Assembly (NCBI GenBank): GCA_037890055.1
Contig: JBBKBD010000014.1
DNA length: 48,847 nucleotides
Reading direction: 5' to 3' (one strand)
DNA from: Mediannikoviicoccus sp037890055
GTDB taxonomy: Bacteria; Bacillota; Clostridia; Tissierellales; Peptoniphilaceae
The translations under genes were made by a program, and so were the position numbers. The notes under the pieces are model-generated. The model did not search any database and was not told where the DNA came from. It saw nothing but the letters and a program-made list of their open reading frames with translations. Of the stretch, positions 15,869 through 24,572 are shown piece by piece. Numbering within the stretch: position 1 is the first letter of the stretch; every line of letters begins with the position of its first letter.

Positions 15869-17212
15869 TCATTTTAAATTAGCTTTTACTGCATCTATAA
15901 GTGCAGCTTGTGTTTTATTCTTATTTTCTAATGCTTTCATAACATCTTCATCAATAGTTCCTTTTGCTAAGATATGATGAATCACAACTGTTTCTTTCTG
16001 TCCTTGTCTATAAAGTCTGGCATTGGTTTGTTCATAAAGTTCTAAGGACCATGTAAGGGAAAACCAAATAAGTGTTGAACCTCCAGCTTGTAAGTTAAGT
16101 CCATGACCAGCAGATGCTGGATGGATCATGGCTACAGGAATCTTACCTTGATTCCATTCTTTAAAGTCCTCATTTGTCTTAAGTTCTCTTACATCAAACC
16201 TATCTTTGATTCTTTTTAAATCTGACTTATACCAATAAGCTATTAATACTGGTTTACCATTTGCACCCTCTATTAAATCTTCTAAAGCATCAAGCTTTCT
16301 ATCATGGATATGAATCATATTTTTATCTTCATCATATACAGAACCCGATGCCATTTGAAGTAACTTATTAGAAAGGGCTGCAGCATTAACTGCATCTATA
16401 TCTTTATCCTTAATACTAACAACCAAGTCTTTTTTTAAGGTCTCATAGATATCTCTTTCTTTATCTGATAGATTTACAAAGACTTCATTGTTTATCTTCT
16501 CTGGCATTTTTAGGTAATCTTCAGCTTTCATAGAAACTGTGATATCTGATATCTTTTTATAGATTGCATCTTCAGCAAAAGGCAGTGGTTTGTAGGAATA
16601 TATGATTGGTCCATTTCTCTTATCTGGTTTGAAGTAGATTTCCCTATACTGACCAATAAATCTACCAAGTCTCTCTCCCATATCAAGCAGTCTAAACTCA
16701 GCCCATAAATCCATTAGTCCATTAGATGATGGAGTTCCAGTAAGACCAACTATTCTTTTTACCTTTGGCCTAACTTTCATCAAGGCTTTAAACCTCTTTG
16801 ACCTATGAGATTTAAAAGAGGATAGTTCATCAATTACGATCATGTCGTAGTTGAATGGTAGTTCGCTCTTGTTTATTAGCCAGTCTACATTTTCCCTATT
16901 GATTAAATAGATGTCTGCTTGTTCTTCTAATGCTTTTATTCTCTCTTTTTCACTTCCTACGGCTACTGAATATTTTAAGATATCAAGGTGAGACCATTTA
17001 CCTATTTCTTCCTTCCATGTATCTCTTGCAACCCTTAGTGGTGCTATGATTAAAACTTTAGAAATTTCAAAAGAATCAAAGAGTAAATCTTTTATAGCTG
17101 ATAAGCTTATAACCGTCTTGCCGAGACCCATGTCCAGTAGAAGTGCTGATTCTTTGTTTTCTTTTATAAACTCAGTAGCATAGTTCTGATATTTATGTGG
17201 AGTGTATTCCAA
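15869..17212 (-). CDS. SNF2-family DNA helicase
   Basis: A 447-residue superfamily 2 helicase/translocase. Motif I is LLDMGLGKTVISL near residue 25, motif II is VIDELSSFKSHR, and motif III is GLTGTPSSNG. The C-terminal motif VI is ARLYRQGQKETV. It probably drives branch migration or replication of phage DNA. The TTG start has GGAGG 7 bases upstream, and it abuts the VRR-NUC gene. The pairing of a phage SNF2 helicase with VRR-NUC is recurrent and suggests they act together on branched DNA. Confidence 0.93.
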   Translation of the reverse strand: MEYTPHKYQNYATEFIKENKESALLLDMGLGKTVISLSAIKDLLFDSFEISKVLIIAPLRVARDTWKEEIGKWSHLDILKYSVAVGSEKERIKALEEQADIYLINRENVDWLINKSELPFNYDMIVIDELSSFKSHRSKRFKALMKVRPKVKRIVGLTGTPSSNGLMDLWAEFRLLDMGERLGRFIGQYREIYFKPDKRNGPIIYSYKPLPFAEDAIYKKISDITVSMKAEDYLKMPEKINNEVFVNLSDKERDIYETLKKDLVVSIKDKDIDAVNAAALSNKLLQMASGSVYDEDKNMIHIHDRKLDALEDLIEGANGKPVLIAYWYKSDLKRIKDRFDVRELKTNEDFKEWNQGKIPVAMIHPASAGHGLNLQAGGSTLIWFSLTWSLELYEQTNARLYRQGQKETVVIHHILAKGTIDEDVMKALENKNKTQAALIDAVKANLK

Positions 17213-17494
17213 TTAGTCACCTCCGATTCTCTTTATTATTTCATCAATGTTTTCTTTTGAGTCAAGAACATAAACTTTAAAACCTAAGTTTTTAAATTGC
17301 CTAATTCTTTTTTTCTGAATTGGTCTTGGTTCTCCTCTAGGTCTTTTTGTTTCCACAAATCCAATCTTTCCTTTAGGTAGAAGTATTATCCTATCTGGTA
17401 TTCCCGTCATTGAAGGAGATGTAAATTTAAGACAAAGACCTCCATGGATTTTTACCTTATCGACTAAGGCTTTTTCTATTTCGTTTTCTAGCAT
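17213..17494 (-). CDS. VRR-NUC domain nuclease
   Basis: A 93-residue single-domain VRR-NUC protein of the PD-(D/E)xK superfamily. Visible motifs are GIPDRIILLPKGKIGFVETKRPRGEPRPIQ, with Asp and E-x-K as the metal site, and QKKRIRQFKNLGFKVYVL. Such nucleases can resolve branched replication intermediates. It ends one base before the SNF2 helicase begins. Confidence 0.93.
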   Translation of the reverse strand: MLENEIEKALVDKVKIHGGLCLKFTSPSMTGIPDRIILLPKGKIGFVETKRPRGEPRPIQKKRIRQFKNLGFKVYVLDSKENIDEIIKRIGGD

Positions 17495-17520
17495 TGATAT
17501 TTCAACCTTTCTAGTGATTG

Positions 17521-17623
17521 TGTGAAGGTCTCGAAAGTCTCTTCTATAACCTTTATATATATACTAATTTTAATTTTATTACTATATAAAAGTTATATAT
17601 ATGACCTTCGAGACTTGCACAAT
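17521..17623. repeat. Inverted repeat with AT-rich core; candidate replication origin
   Basis: In the 137-bp gap between the primase-helicase and VRR-NUC genes, an imperfect inverted repeat (tgtgaaggtctcgaaagtc at 17521-17539; gaccttcgagacttgcaca at 17603-17621) flanks about 60 bases of nearly pure A+T with TATATATA tracts. Placement beside the primase and an easily melted core fit an origin, or else a binding site for a replication regulator. Confidence 0.5.
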
Positions 17624-17631
17624 GCCTAAAT

Positions 17632-19860
17632 TTACACAAAGTCACTTTTTAATTTTAACCCCTGAATCTTAATCCCGTCTCGAAGTTTCACCCTATTAAA
17701 TCCATTGGATGAAAGAGCAGAATAAAAATCTGTTGTTGACCTTACATAGTCTCCAGTTCTTAAACAATAGGCTCTATATTCTTGGTAGACTTCCCCAGAC
17801 TTCTCTTCAAATGATGAATCTATCTCACAACACTCATTTAAAAAATGCTTGAACCAGTTATTTGATTCCTTATATTCATCAATGGCTCTAGCTACTTTTT
17901 TAGGTAGACTGAATTTAAAATCTTCATCAATAGCTTTTTTAGCACCTTCGATTAACCACTTGAGAACTGCTCCCCCAGCCTTATCTACTAAATAATCAGT
18001 GTAGTTTTTAATATCACTAGTCCCCTCTATCTTTGCCTCAAAAGGAATTACAATAAGTCTCCTCCAAGTTCCTTCATCTAAGGCACCCACCTTTGGTAGG
18101 TGATTAGTATATAGGACAAGGGTATGAGAAGGTATGAACTTGAATGGATCTCGATATTTTTTCTCTGCTACAATTTCATCTGTAGAACAAAGCTGTTTTA
18201 CATTTGAAGTATTAAGTCTTAATCCCTCTTGAAGTTCAGCTGCAATTAAAAGTCTTTTACCTCTTGTTTCTGCAAGTTCTGGTTTGGCATTTCTCTTAGA
18301 ATTAACAGTAAGAATGTCTGCCGAGATTGACCCACTATATAGATTTAGAACTCTTGAGATAGTATTCCAAAAAGTGGACTTCCCATTTCTTCCATCACCA
18401 TAAGCTATAATTAGAGCCTCTATATAGACCTTTCCGATTAGAGAAATCCCTGCAACTTTCTGCACGTATTCTATAAGTTCACTATCTTTTACAAAAAATG
18501 TCTCTAAGGCATCAAGCCATATATCCATATTTTCATCACTTGGATCTACAGATGCTTCTTTTGTTATATAGTCTTCTGCCTTATGGTCTCTACACTCTCC
18601 AGTTTTCAAATCTACTGTAAAAGATGGTGTATTAAGCAAGAACTCATCCGTATCAAGTTCTCTTTGGTCTATTTCTAACATTGGCTTTGATTCTTTTAAA
18701 GTTGCATGGATAGCTCTGGTGTCACCTCGTTTTACTGCATATTTCTTATATGCCTCAAGCGAAGTTAATTTATAGTATATAGATTTTTGATTTTTATCAA
18801 AAACCTCCATTGCCTTTTTCTCACTCATTGAGGCCATAATATCTCTAACCCCAGATTTCTTAATGTCTTCATCCATTTTCAAAAGTTCATTGTCTATTTC
18901 TTCTATCTGTTTTAAAACTAGATCTTGAGAATATCCTTGTGCTTTTAGTTCAGATTCCTCCCAATAAGAGTTGTTATAAACAAGAAAGCCTGTAGAAGGA
19001 GAAAATCGAATTCTGTCTTGATATTCTCTTACAAAAACTTCTGCTTGACCTATATCTGAAAATTCTGACGGTCTTAAATTTATGCCTTCAGTATATTCTT
19101 CAGGTGGAACATAATCTTCACTTGCAGCTATCTTTTTATAGAATTTACAAGCAGACCTCCATATTTGTTCCAGTTCATCATCTGGAAGTGGTGGTGAGCA
19201 AAGACTAGCTTTTTTATCAAATAATTCTCTCGCCTCACCTGTATTTCCATATCGAATTAGAACCCTACCAGCGAAATGATTCATAGTTGAATTTCTAGAG
19301 CCTTGCTGAATCAAGTCTTGAGAATTATTAAAATCCTCAAAGTCATCTTTTAAAATATCAGTTATATATTTCCTTCCCCTAACTATTTCAACCGCAGGAT
19401 TCTTAACTCCAAAGAAAAACCTCGCTCCATCTAATGCATTTCCATCAAAGAAAATATAGGTCTCTGACAATCTTTCTTTGATTCCTACATATTCATCTAA
19501 ATTTGTGACCTTAGGTATTGGAAAATATATGTGTATCCTTGGTCTTGCAGCTTTCCCATTTTTTTCTTTTCTATGGTTTCTGCTGTAAACTATAGCAAAT
19601 TTAACTCCATCAAATATTCCCTTTAAATCATTAGCTGAAATCCAGTCATCTGGATTTTCTGAATGGTCGTTGTCTATATCCATAGGGACACATTCCGACT
19701 CTATAAAATTATCGTTAGACCTGTAGGAATTTTTATACTTAGCCATTACATGATCAAAACTCGCAGCTTTCTCAAATGACCTAACATCTACTGCATTGAC
19801 CTCATTAGGATAAACACAATTTGACTCCACTCCTATTAAATTTGAGGTGTATATTTTCAA
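17632..19860 (-). CDS. Primase-helicase (AEP primase + D5/P4-type SF3 helicase)
   Basis: A 742-residue replication protein. The N-terminal part is an archaeo-eukaryotic-type primase: the acidic motif VPMDIDND near residue 58 and the His motif RPRIHIYF. A central PriCT-like region follows (residues about 200-240). The C-terminal SF3 helicase has Walker A GDGRNGKSTFWN, a Walker B-like LIAAELQEG and the sensor TNHLPKVGALDEGTWRRL. It both primes and unwinds phage DNA. TTG start 8 bases after GGAGG. Confidence 0.93.
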   Translation of the reverse strand: MKIYTSNLIGVESNCVYPNEVNAVDVRSFEKAASFDHVMAKYKNSYRSNDNFIESECVPMDIDNDHSENPDDWISANDLKGIFDGVKFAIVYSRNHRKEKNGKAARPRIHIYFPIPKVTNLDEYVGIKERLSETYIFFDGNALDGARFFFGVKNPAVEIVRGRKYITDILKDDFEDFNNSQDLIQQGSRNSTMNHFAGRVLIRYGNTGEARELFDKKASLCSPPLPDDELEQIWRSACKFYKKIAASEDYVPPEEYTEGINLRPSEFSDIGQAEVFVREYQDRIRFSPSTGFLVYNNSYWEESELKAQGYSQDLVLKQIEEIDNELLKMDEDIKKSGVRDIMASMSEKKAMEVFDKNQKSIYYKLTSLEAYKKYAVKRGDTRAIHATLKESKPMLEIDQRELDTDEFLLNTPSFTVDLKTGECRDHKAEDYITKEASVDPSDENMDIWLDALETFFVKDSELIEYVQKVAGISLIGKVYIEALIIAYGDGRNGKSTFWNTISRVLNLYSGSISADILTVNSKRNAKPELAETRGKRLLIAAELQEGLRLNTSNVKQLCSTDEIVAEKKYRDPFKFIPSHTLVLYTNHLPKVGALDEGTWRRLIVIPFEAKIEGTSDIKNYTDYLVDKAGGAVLKWLIEGAKKAIDEDFKFSLPKKVARAIDEYKESNNWFKHFLNECCEIDSSFEEKSGEVYQEYRAYCLRTGDYVRSTTDFYSALSSNGFNRVKLRDGIKIQGLKLKSDFV

Positions 19861-20184
19861 TTAGGCTACCTCCTTAATATATCGAATCTCCATTTTCCTA
19901 TTCTCAGCAATCTTTATTTCTTCAGCCATTCCAGCACTTATATAGTCACCAAAGACCCACACTTCTTCACATTTTCCAAGAAGGACATAATTAAAATGCA
20001 TGGCAAGTCTTCTCTCACTTTCATCACTCATAAACTGAGGAAATAGTAGATTTGGCGCTATGGGAATATTTCCTTTATCCAAAGCATATCGAGAATACTT
20101 CTGTGTCTTGATTACATTATTTTCTACATCTCCAGAAAATGGACTGCAGATATATACCAAAGGATAGTATTTAGTTTTTTTCAT
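19861..20184 (-). CDS. DUF4406 nucleoside 2-deoxyribosyltransferase-like protein
   Basis: A 107-residue protein beginning MKKTKYYPLVYICSPFSGDVENN, with APNLLFPQFM and VWVFGDYISAGMAEEI, the pattern of DUF4406. The fold is related to nucleoside 2-deoxyribosyltransferases, so a role in nucleotide metabolism is likely but not shown. Start chosen at 20184 because GGAGG lies 8 bases upstream; the ORF extends 54 bases further into the polymerase gene. Confidence 0.85.
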   Translation of the reverse strand: MKKTKYYPLVYICSPFSGDVENNVIKTQKYSRYALDKGNIPIAPNLLFPQFMSDESERRLAMHFNYVLLGKCEEVWVFGDYISAGMAEEIKIAENRKMEIRYIKEVA

Positions 20185-20197
20185 TAGACTACCTCCA

Positions 20198-22138
20198 TTA
20201 ATCTTTCTTATAAAATTCACTTTCAAATCCATCTGCATCTAAGATAAGTCCAGGTGCCCAGCTAGGAACTATGGACATGATTTCATTTATCTCTTCGATA
20301 CTAGATAAATCACTTTCTATTACAACTTCATCATGAATATGCATGACGATATTAAATCCTTTTTTCTCAAGTCTCATCATAGCCTCTGCTAAAATATCTC
20401 TGGCTATTGCTTGAACAATATTTTCTACAAATTTTCCACCATAGGATTCAATTTTGTCCCACTTATTTCCTACTACGATTCCTTCATAGACTATTGATTC
20501 TCCACCAAATCGGTTCGTCCCTATCTTTGCCTTTGGATAAGCAAGTCTTCTTTTTGAAGGAAGCTCTATAAAGAGAATCCCCTTTTCATAACTAATAACT
20601 AGGTTCTTATATCCTTCTTTACTTCTAGTCTTTACAACTCTTTTTACGACTGAATCTATGTCCCACCAAAGACTTACTATATTTGGATTAGCTTCTCGCC
20701 AGGAATCAACTATTGATTGAAGTTCATCTTCAGATAAACCCATCTCAATACCACCCATTGCTTTAAGAGCACCTAAGGCCCCTTGATAACCACAAGCTAA
20801 AGTCGCTATCTTTCCTTTTTGTCTAAGATGACCATTTACTCCATGCTTTTCAACTGGCACTCCAAACATCCTCGATGCTGTTCTACAATAGATATCTTCT
20901 CCATTTTCAAAGGCATCTAGCACCCATTGTTCTCCTGCAAGCCATGCTAGAACACGAGCCTCAATTGCTGAAAAATCTGAAATAATAAACCTAGTGCCTT
21001 CTTTTGGTATAAAGGCTGTCCTTATTAATTGGGATAAAATATCAGAGGGTGATTCATATAGAATCTCCATAGTTTCGTAATCTCTATTTTTTACAAGACT
21101 CCTAGCTAGGTCTAAGTCTTTTAGATTGTTTCTCCTTAAGTTCTGAACTTGAATAAGTCTGCCTGAATATCTTCCAGTTCTATTTGCTCCATAGAATTGG
21201 ATCAGACCCCTTGCTCGATTGTCTTTTCCTTTTACATTTTTCATAGCGTCGTATTTTCTAACTGAAGACTTAGATAACTCCTGTCTAAGTTCCAAGACTT
21301 CTTTAATATGACCTTCAGCATTTTTAAGAGCAGACTCTACATCTTTTTTAGCTAAGGAATCTATATCTAAGCCTTTCTTATTTAGCCATTCTTTTAGCTG
21401 TAATGGAGAATTTGGATTTTCAAGACCAGTTAATTCTATAGCTCTGTCCATATTTTCTTCTCGTAATATTTCATCAAATTTAATAGCTGAATCAACTAAA
21501 GATTCATCAATTAAAATTCCTCTATCATTGATGTTTTGGTCTATCCAGTAGTTTTCCCATTCTGATTGGGGAATAGGAAATGCTGATAGCTTTTTCTTAA
21601 TCGCCATTTCTGTTTCCACATCTCTTTGGTTATATTCCTTAAATGTAGACCACTTTTCTAAATCATGATGTGGTAGATTTCTTTTCCTCATACCATTTGT
21701 CTTAGTTGGTTTACAAGGAATAGAAAAATATCTAATAAGGGTCTTGCCTTCATTCATCTTTTGCTTATCTAGTTTCAAAACCTCCCCGACTTTCTCAAGC
21801 GATAGAGGTAGACCAAGATAGGCTGACCAAATCATAGTGCAGTACCAACCTTGAGGTTTTAGTCTCTTACCTAAAAACCTAGATAGACACACCCTTTCAA
21901 AATTTGCATTAAAGGCCCACTTTTCTACGTTTTCATCACTAAGGGCTGACAATATTTCTTCAGGAATAATCTCTCCACTTGCCAAATCCATGACCTTAAC
22001 TTCTCCATCATTAATAGAATAGGCAAAGAGGAGGATTTCAAAATCCTCACTCTCGGCATATTTGTATACACCACTTTTGCCTAAGTCAACTGAAGAATAG
22101 GTCTCAAGATCTATGGACAATCTCTTCATAGCTATCAC
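20198..22138 (-). CDS. Family A DNA polymerase
   Basis: A 646-residue phage replicative polymerase. The N-terminal 3'-5' exonuclease-like domain has SIDLETYSS (motif Exo I) and FNANFERVCL (Exo II region). The polymerase domain has motif A SDFSAIEARVLAWL (about 387-400), motif B RQKGKIATLACGY (about 439-451) and motif C HIHDEVVIE. No 5' nuclease domain is present, as usual for this family. The start is a GTG at 22138 or the ATG at 22129; neither has a strong RBS, and coupling to the overlapping small membrane ORF is likely. Confidence 0.95.
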   Translation of the reverse strand: MIAMKRLSIDLETYSSVDLGKSGVYKYAESEDFEILLFAYSINDGEVKVMDLASGEIIPEEILSALSDENVEKWAFNANFERVCLSRFLGKRLKPQGWYCTMIWSAYLGLPLSLEKVGEVLKLDKQKMNEGKTLIRYFSIPCKPTKTNGMRKRNLPHHDLEKWSTFKEYNQRDVETEMAIKKKLSAFPIPQSEWENYWIDQNINDRGILIDESLVDSAIKFDEILREENMDRAIELTGLENPNSPLQLKEWLNKKGLDIDSLAKKDVESALKNAEGHIKEVLELRQELSKSSVRKYDAMKNVKGKDNRARGLIQFYGANRTGRYSGRLIQVQNLRRNNLKDLDLARSLVKNRDYETMEILYESPSDILSQLIRTAFIPKEGTRFIISDFSAIEARVLAWLAGEQWVLDAFENGEDIYCRTASRMFGVPVEKHGVNGHLRQKGKIATLACGYQGALGALKAMGGIEMGLSEDELQSIVDSWREANPNIVSLWWDIDSVVKRVVKTRSKEGYKNLVISYEKGILFIELPSKRRLAYPKAKIGTNRFGGESIVYEGIVVGNKWDKIESYGGKFVENIVQAIARDILAEAMMRLEKKGFNIVMHIHDEVVIESDLSSIEEINEIMSIVPSWAPGLILDADGFESEFYKKD

Positions 22139-22304
22139 TAAGCTTTGTTAATTCTGCTAAATTATTTTTTCTATCTTCTTTTATTTGTTTTTCTATTTTT
22201 CTGATATCTCTATCTAGTTCTTTTAGTTGAGCTTGTAAAAATCCAAGCTTATACCATAAAAAGGACCAAATAGCTAAAACTATTGCTGTAATTAAATAGT
22301 CCAT
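22104..22304 (-). CDS. Small membrane-anchored coiled-coil protein
   Basis: A 66-residue protein. Residues 3-24 (YLITAIVLAIWSFLWYKLGF) form one transmembrane helix and the rest is a charged coiled coil. AGGAGG lies before the ATG. It overlaps the polymerase start by about 30 bases. Function unknown; it could tether replication proteins to the membrane, but that is speculation. Confidence 0.75.
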   Translation of the reverse strand: MDYLITAIVLAIWSFLWYKLGFLQAQLKELDRDIRKIEKQIKEDRKNNLAELTKLSDSYEEIVHRS

Positions 22305-22313
22305 TTCTGCCTC

Positions 22314-22859
22314 CTATGCTAAGAAATCTTCGTCATCATCGTCCATGGCATCAAAGTCATCTGCTGCATTAGACCTATTTCCTAGAGGTTGACCATCTCT
22401 TAGTTTTTGAATATTTCCAAGACCTACGGCAACGCCCTTATTGCCATTTACGTTGTAGGCATAAAAATTTAGTGATACCCTTGCATAAACTCCTGAGTAG
22501 ACTTCACTTCTATCAAGAATTGGCTCTACGTTTCTATCTACAATTTGAGGTGCTGTCATAGAGTTGGCATTTAAGAAGTATGCATCTGCATATGCCTCAT
22601 CATCTTTTTCTGTGTCACCATCTCTTAATGGAAGTTTGATAGCTTTCTTATTTGGTTTCTTTCCATTGAATTTAGAAAGCCCTTCATCAATAGCAGCATC
22701 TACTGCTTTTTCAATTTTCTCAATTGTCTTTTGGTCGCTCTTTGGGATAATGACAGATACTGAGTATCTTTCTTTACCGCCATTGATTGACTTTGGTTCC
22801 CATCCGTTAAAATATGATAATCTAACTTCACCTGTAATTACTTTTGTTTTATTTTGCAT
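22314..22859 (-). CDS. DUF2815 ssDNA-binding protein
   Basis: A 181-residue protein of the DUF2815 family, an OB-fold single-stranded DNA-binding protein similar in role to T7 gp2.5. Motifs include RYSVSVIIPKSDQKTIEKIEKA, KPNKKAIKLPLRDGD, YSGVYARVSLNFYAYN and GNKGVAVGLGNIQKL. The acidic tail DDFDAMDDDDEDFL is the expected protein-interaction tip of phage SSBs. The ATG at 22859 has GGAGG upstream; a longer ORF opens at 22874. Confidence 0.92.
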   Translation of the reverse strand: MQNKTKVITGEVRLSYFNGWEPKSINGGKERYSVSVIIPKSDQKTIEKIEKAVDAAIDEGLSKFNGKKPNKKAIKLPLRDGDTEKDDEAYADAYFLNANSMTAPQIVDRNVEPILDRSEVYSGVYARVSLNFYAYNVNGNKGVAVGLGNIQKLRDGQPLGNRSNAADDFDAMDDDDEDFLA

Positions 22860-23973
22860 TATTAAATCCTCCAAATTCTTCTTTCACATTTTTAATTACA
22901 ACTTCTTCTCTTTTATCATTAATGTTCACTAAGGTAAGTTTGCCTTTTGGTTTTTCTAATAAGTCGCTGATATTTTCATCAAAGACTTTCTTACCTAGTA
23001 ACTTAGTCATAGCTGTAATGCCAAGTAACTTCTCTTCAAAGGGATTAAATCCCAGTTCTTTTACTTTTTTTACAACTTCATCTTCATCTCGGTATTTTCT
23101 ATTAGACCTACCTTCGACAAGTTTTAGGTCTTTCCACCTGTGACCTTTAAGGGCTCTTTCTAAAGCGTAAGCCTTGATATCTTTGGTCCATTGTTCTAAC
23201 TCATCTAGTTTTGGGAGAATCTCTTCAATTTCTTCGTCAGATAGTTCTGGTGGTAGGATAAATTCTTCTTGTGCCAGTTTTAGATTCTCTTCTGCTCTTT
23301 TCCTGCATTTATTCTTAGCTTTGCAGAAGATGCACCATTCTCCACAAGAGAATTCCCCCTCGCCTTTATATGCTTTCTCAGCAATCTCTCGTACGGTTTC
23401 TCCCCACTCATAAAGTTCTATCTTTTTAATTTCATAAGTTGAGATATTGCATCTTCTTGGTTGATAGATGTGAAGTATTACATTTTCGATATCATAAATT
23501 CCATCAAAGAGAATTAGAGCACCAAGCCCATATAACATTAGTTGAGTATTTTCCCTAGCATCTACTAAAACTCCCTGACCATACTTTAGATCTATTACAT
23601 GAAGTTCTTTTCCTCCAACAACTACACAGTCAGCAGTTCCAAAGGACTCCTTAACATAGTCTGATAGGTCAAGTCTTTCTTCCACAAAGACGGCTGGGCT
23701 TTCGTACCTACTTATTACTTCTGTCACATATGAAGCATATCCCTCAGTTAGCTCATCCATTTCCTCATCATAAAAATCTAAATCCTCTGTCGGGTCTTTA
23801 GTATCTAAACCTAATAACTTCTTTAGTTTATATTCTGCTAAGGCATGAGCCGATGTGCCTTCAAGTGCATAAGGACTAACCTCATCTTCATATTTTTCAG
23901 AAAGCCTAACGCTTGGTGGACAGTGAATCCACCTATTAGAAGATGATGCTGATAGTATTGCGTGAGCACCCAT
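22849..23973 (-). CDS. DUF2800 RecB/Cas4-like nuclease
   Basis: A 374-residue PD-(D/E)xK nuclease family protein. The N-terminus ILSASSSNRWIHCPPSVRLSE is diagnostic, followed by EGTSAHALAEYKL, the catalytic-region VIDLKYGQGVLVDA and the Cys cluster CGEWCIFCKAKNKC, which resembles the Fe-S site of Cas4/AddB proteins. It is encoded next to the ssDNA-binding protein, so it likely takes part in recombination or end processing. Confidence 0.9.
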   Translation of the reverse strand: MGAHAILSASSSNRWIHCPPSVRLSEKYEDEVSPYALEGTSAHALAEYKLKKLLGLDTKDPTEDLDFYDEEMDELTEGYASYVTEVISRYESPAVFVEERLDLSDYVKESFGTADCVVVGGKELHVIDLKYGQGVLVDARENTQLMLYGLGALILFDGIYDIENVILHIYQPRRCNISTYEIKKIELYEWGETVREIAEKAYKGEGEFSCGEWCIFCKAKNKCRKRAEENLKLAQEEFILPPELSDEEIEEILPKLDELEQWTKDIKAYALERALKGHRWKDLKLVEGRSNRKYRDEDEVVKKVKELGFNPFEEKLLGITAMTKLLGKKVFDENISDLLEKPKGKLTLVNINDKREEVVIKNVKEEFGGFNNAK

Positions 23974-24269
23974 TACAACTTCTCCACGTCTGCTACCAAG
24001 TCTTTATAGTTACTTGGTTCAATCTCAGATAACTTTTTAGCTCCATACTTTTCTAAGAGTTCTCTTATCTTAGCTGTATGGCCTAATCTTGATTTGTCGG
24101 CTAGTATCTTTCTAACATCTTCAATCTCATAGGTCTTTTCTTCTTGTTTTGCCTTCTCTTCTTTAGGTAGTTCCTCATCACTTTCTAGTGCTGTTAGAAG
24201 GACACCTATACTAGATGCAAGATTCTCTGCATCTTCTTTGATTTCCATTAGTAGCTTTATTCTTGGCAC
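23973..24269 (-). CDS. Small phage protein in replication module (unknown)
   Basis: A 98-residue charged protein (VPRIKLLMEIKEDAENLASSIGVLLTAL...). The C-terminal half, IEDVRKILADKSRLGHTAKIRELLEKYGAKKLSEI, is a recurrent small phage domain seen upstream of DUF2800 genes; public annotations are often misleading. It starts at GTG with GGAG upstream and overlaps both neighbours. Function unknown. Confidence 0.75.
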   Translation of the reverse strand: MPRIKLLMEIKEDAENLASSIGVLLTALESDEELPKEEKAKQEEKTYEIEDVRKILADKSRLGHTAKIRELLEKYGAKKLSEIEPSNYKDLVADVEKL

Positions 24270-24375
24270 TTTTTTCTCCTTTCTCTGGTTGCATTAATTC
24301 CATAGCTATCTTCTTGGCAACAATTGAGATGGCTATTAAACTTTCTGCCATCTGTTCGTTTTTTACTAAGTCCAC
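24211..24375 (-). CDS. 54-residue phage protein downstream of repeat array
   Basis: Starts with GTG 6 bases after GGAGG and reads (M)DLVKNEQMAESLIAISIVAK..., ending ...CRESCI. It is a short helical protein of unknown function. It overlaps the next gene by about 60 bases in a different frame. The 48-bp repeat array directly upstream is in the same reading frame with no stop, so this could also be the C-terminal part of a longer repeat protein. Confidence 0.65.
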   Translation of the reverse strand: MDLVKNEQMAESLIAISIVAKKIAMELMQPEKGEKSAKNKATNGNQRRCRESCI

Positions 24376-24390
24376 TTTGTTCCTCCTTTC

Positions 24391-24572
24391 ATACTCCTTG
24401 GGACATTCATTAAATTTTTGAGTAAGATTTCTCCTCTCATACTCCTTAGGACATTTGCCTTCATTTTGAGTAAGTTGTATCTCCTCATACTTCTTAGGAC
24501 ATCCTGTTTGTATTTGAGTAAGACTTCTTCCCTCATATTCCTTAGGACATCTAGTAAGTTTTTGAGTAATTA
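24391..24572 (-). repeat. Four 48-bp tandem repeats, in frame (16-residue units)
   Basis: Units begin at 24391, 24439, 24487 and 24535, an exact 48-bp period. On the minus strand they read without stops as TQxxxxCPKEYErrnL, with a variable four-codon stretch and a conserved Cys-Pro-Lys-Glu-Tyr-Glu. Several differences between units are synonymous (CCT/CCC, GAA/GAG, AGA/AGG, AAT/AAC), which argues for coding. There is no ATG, GTG or TTG before the first unit. The array is open from within the 3' end of the sigma-like gene in the -1 frame. Confidence 0.8.

Noticed and set aside
24391..24572. 48-bp tandem repeats as a CRISPR array
   Set aside because: Repeats are directly contiguous, the variable part is only about 12 bases, and the frame is open; no cas genes are present.
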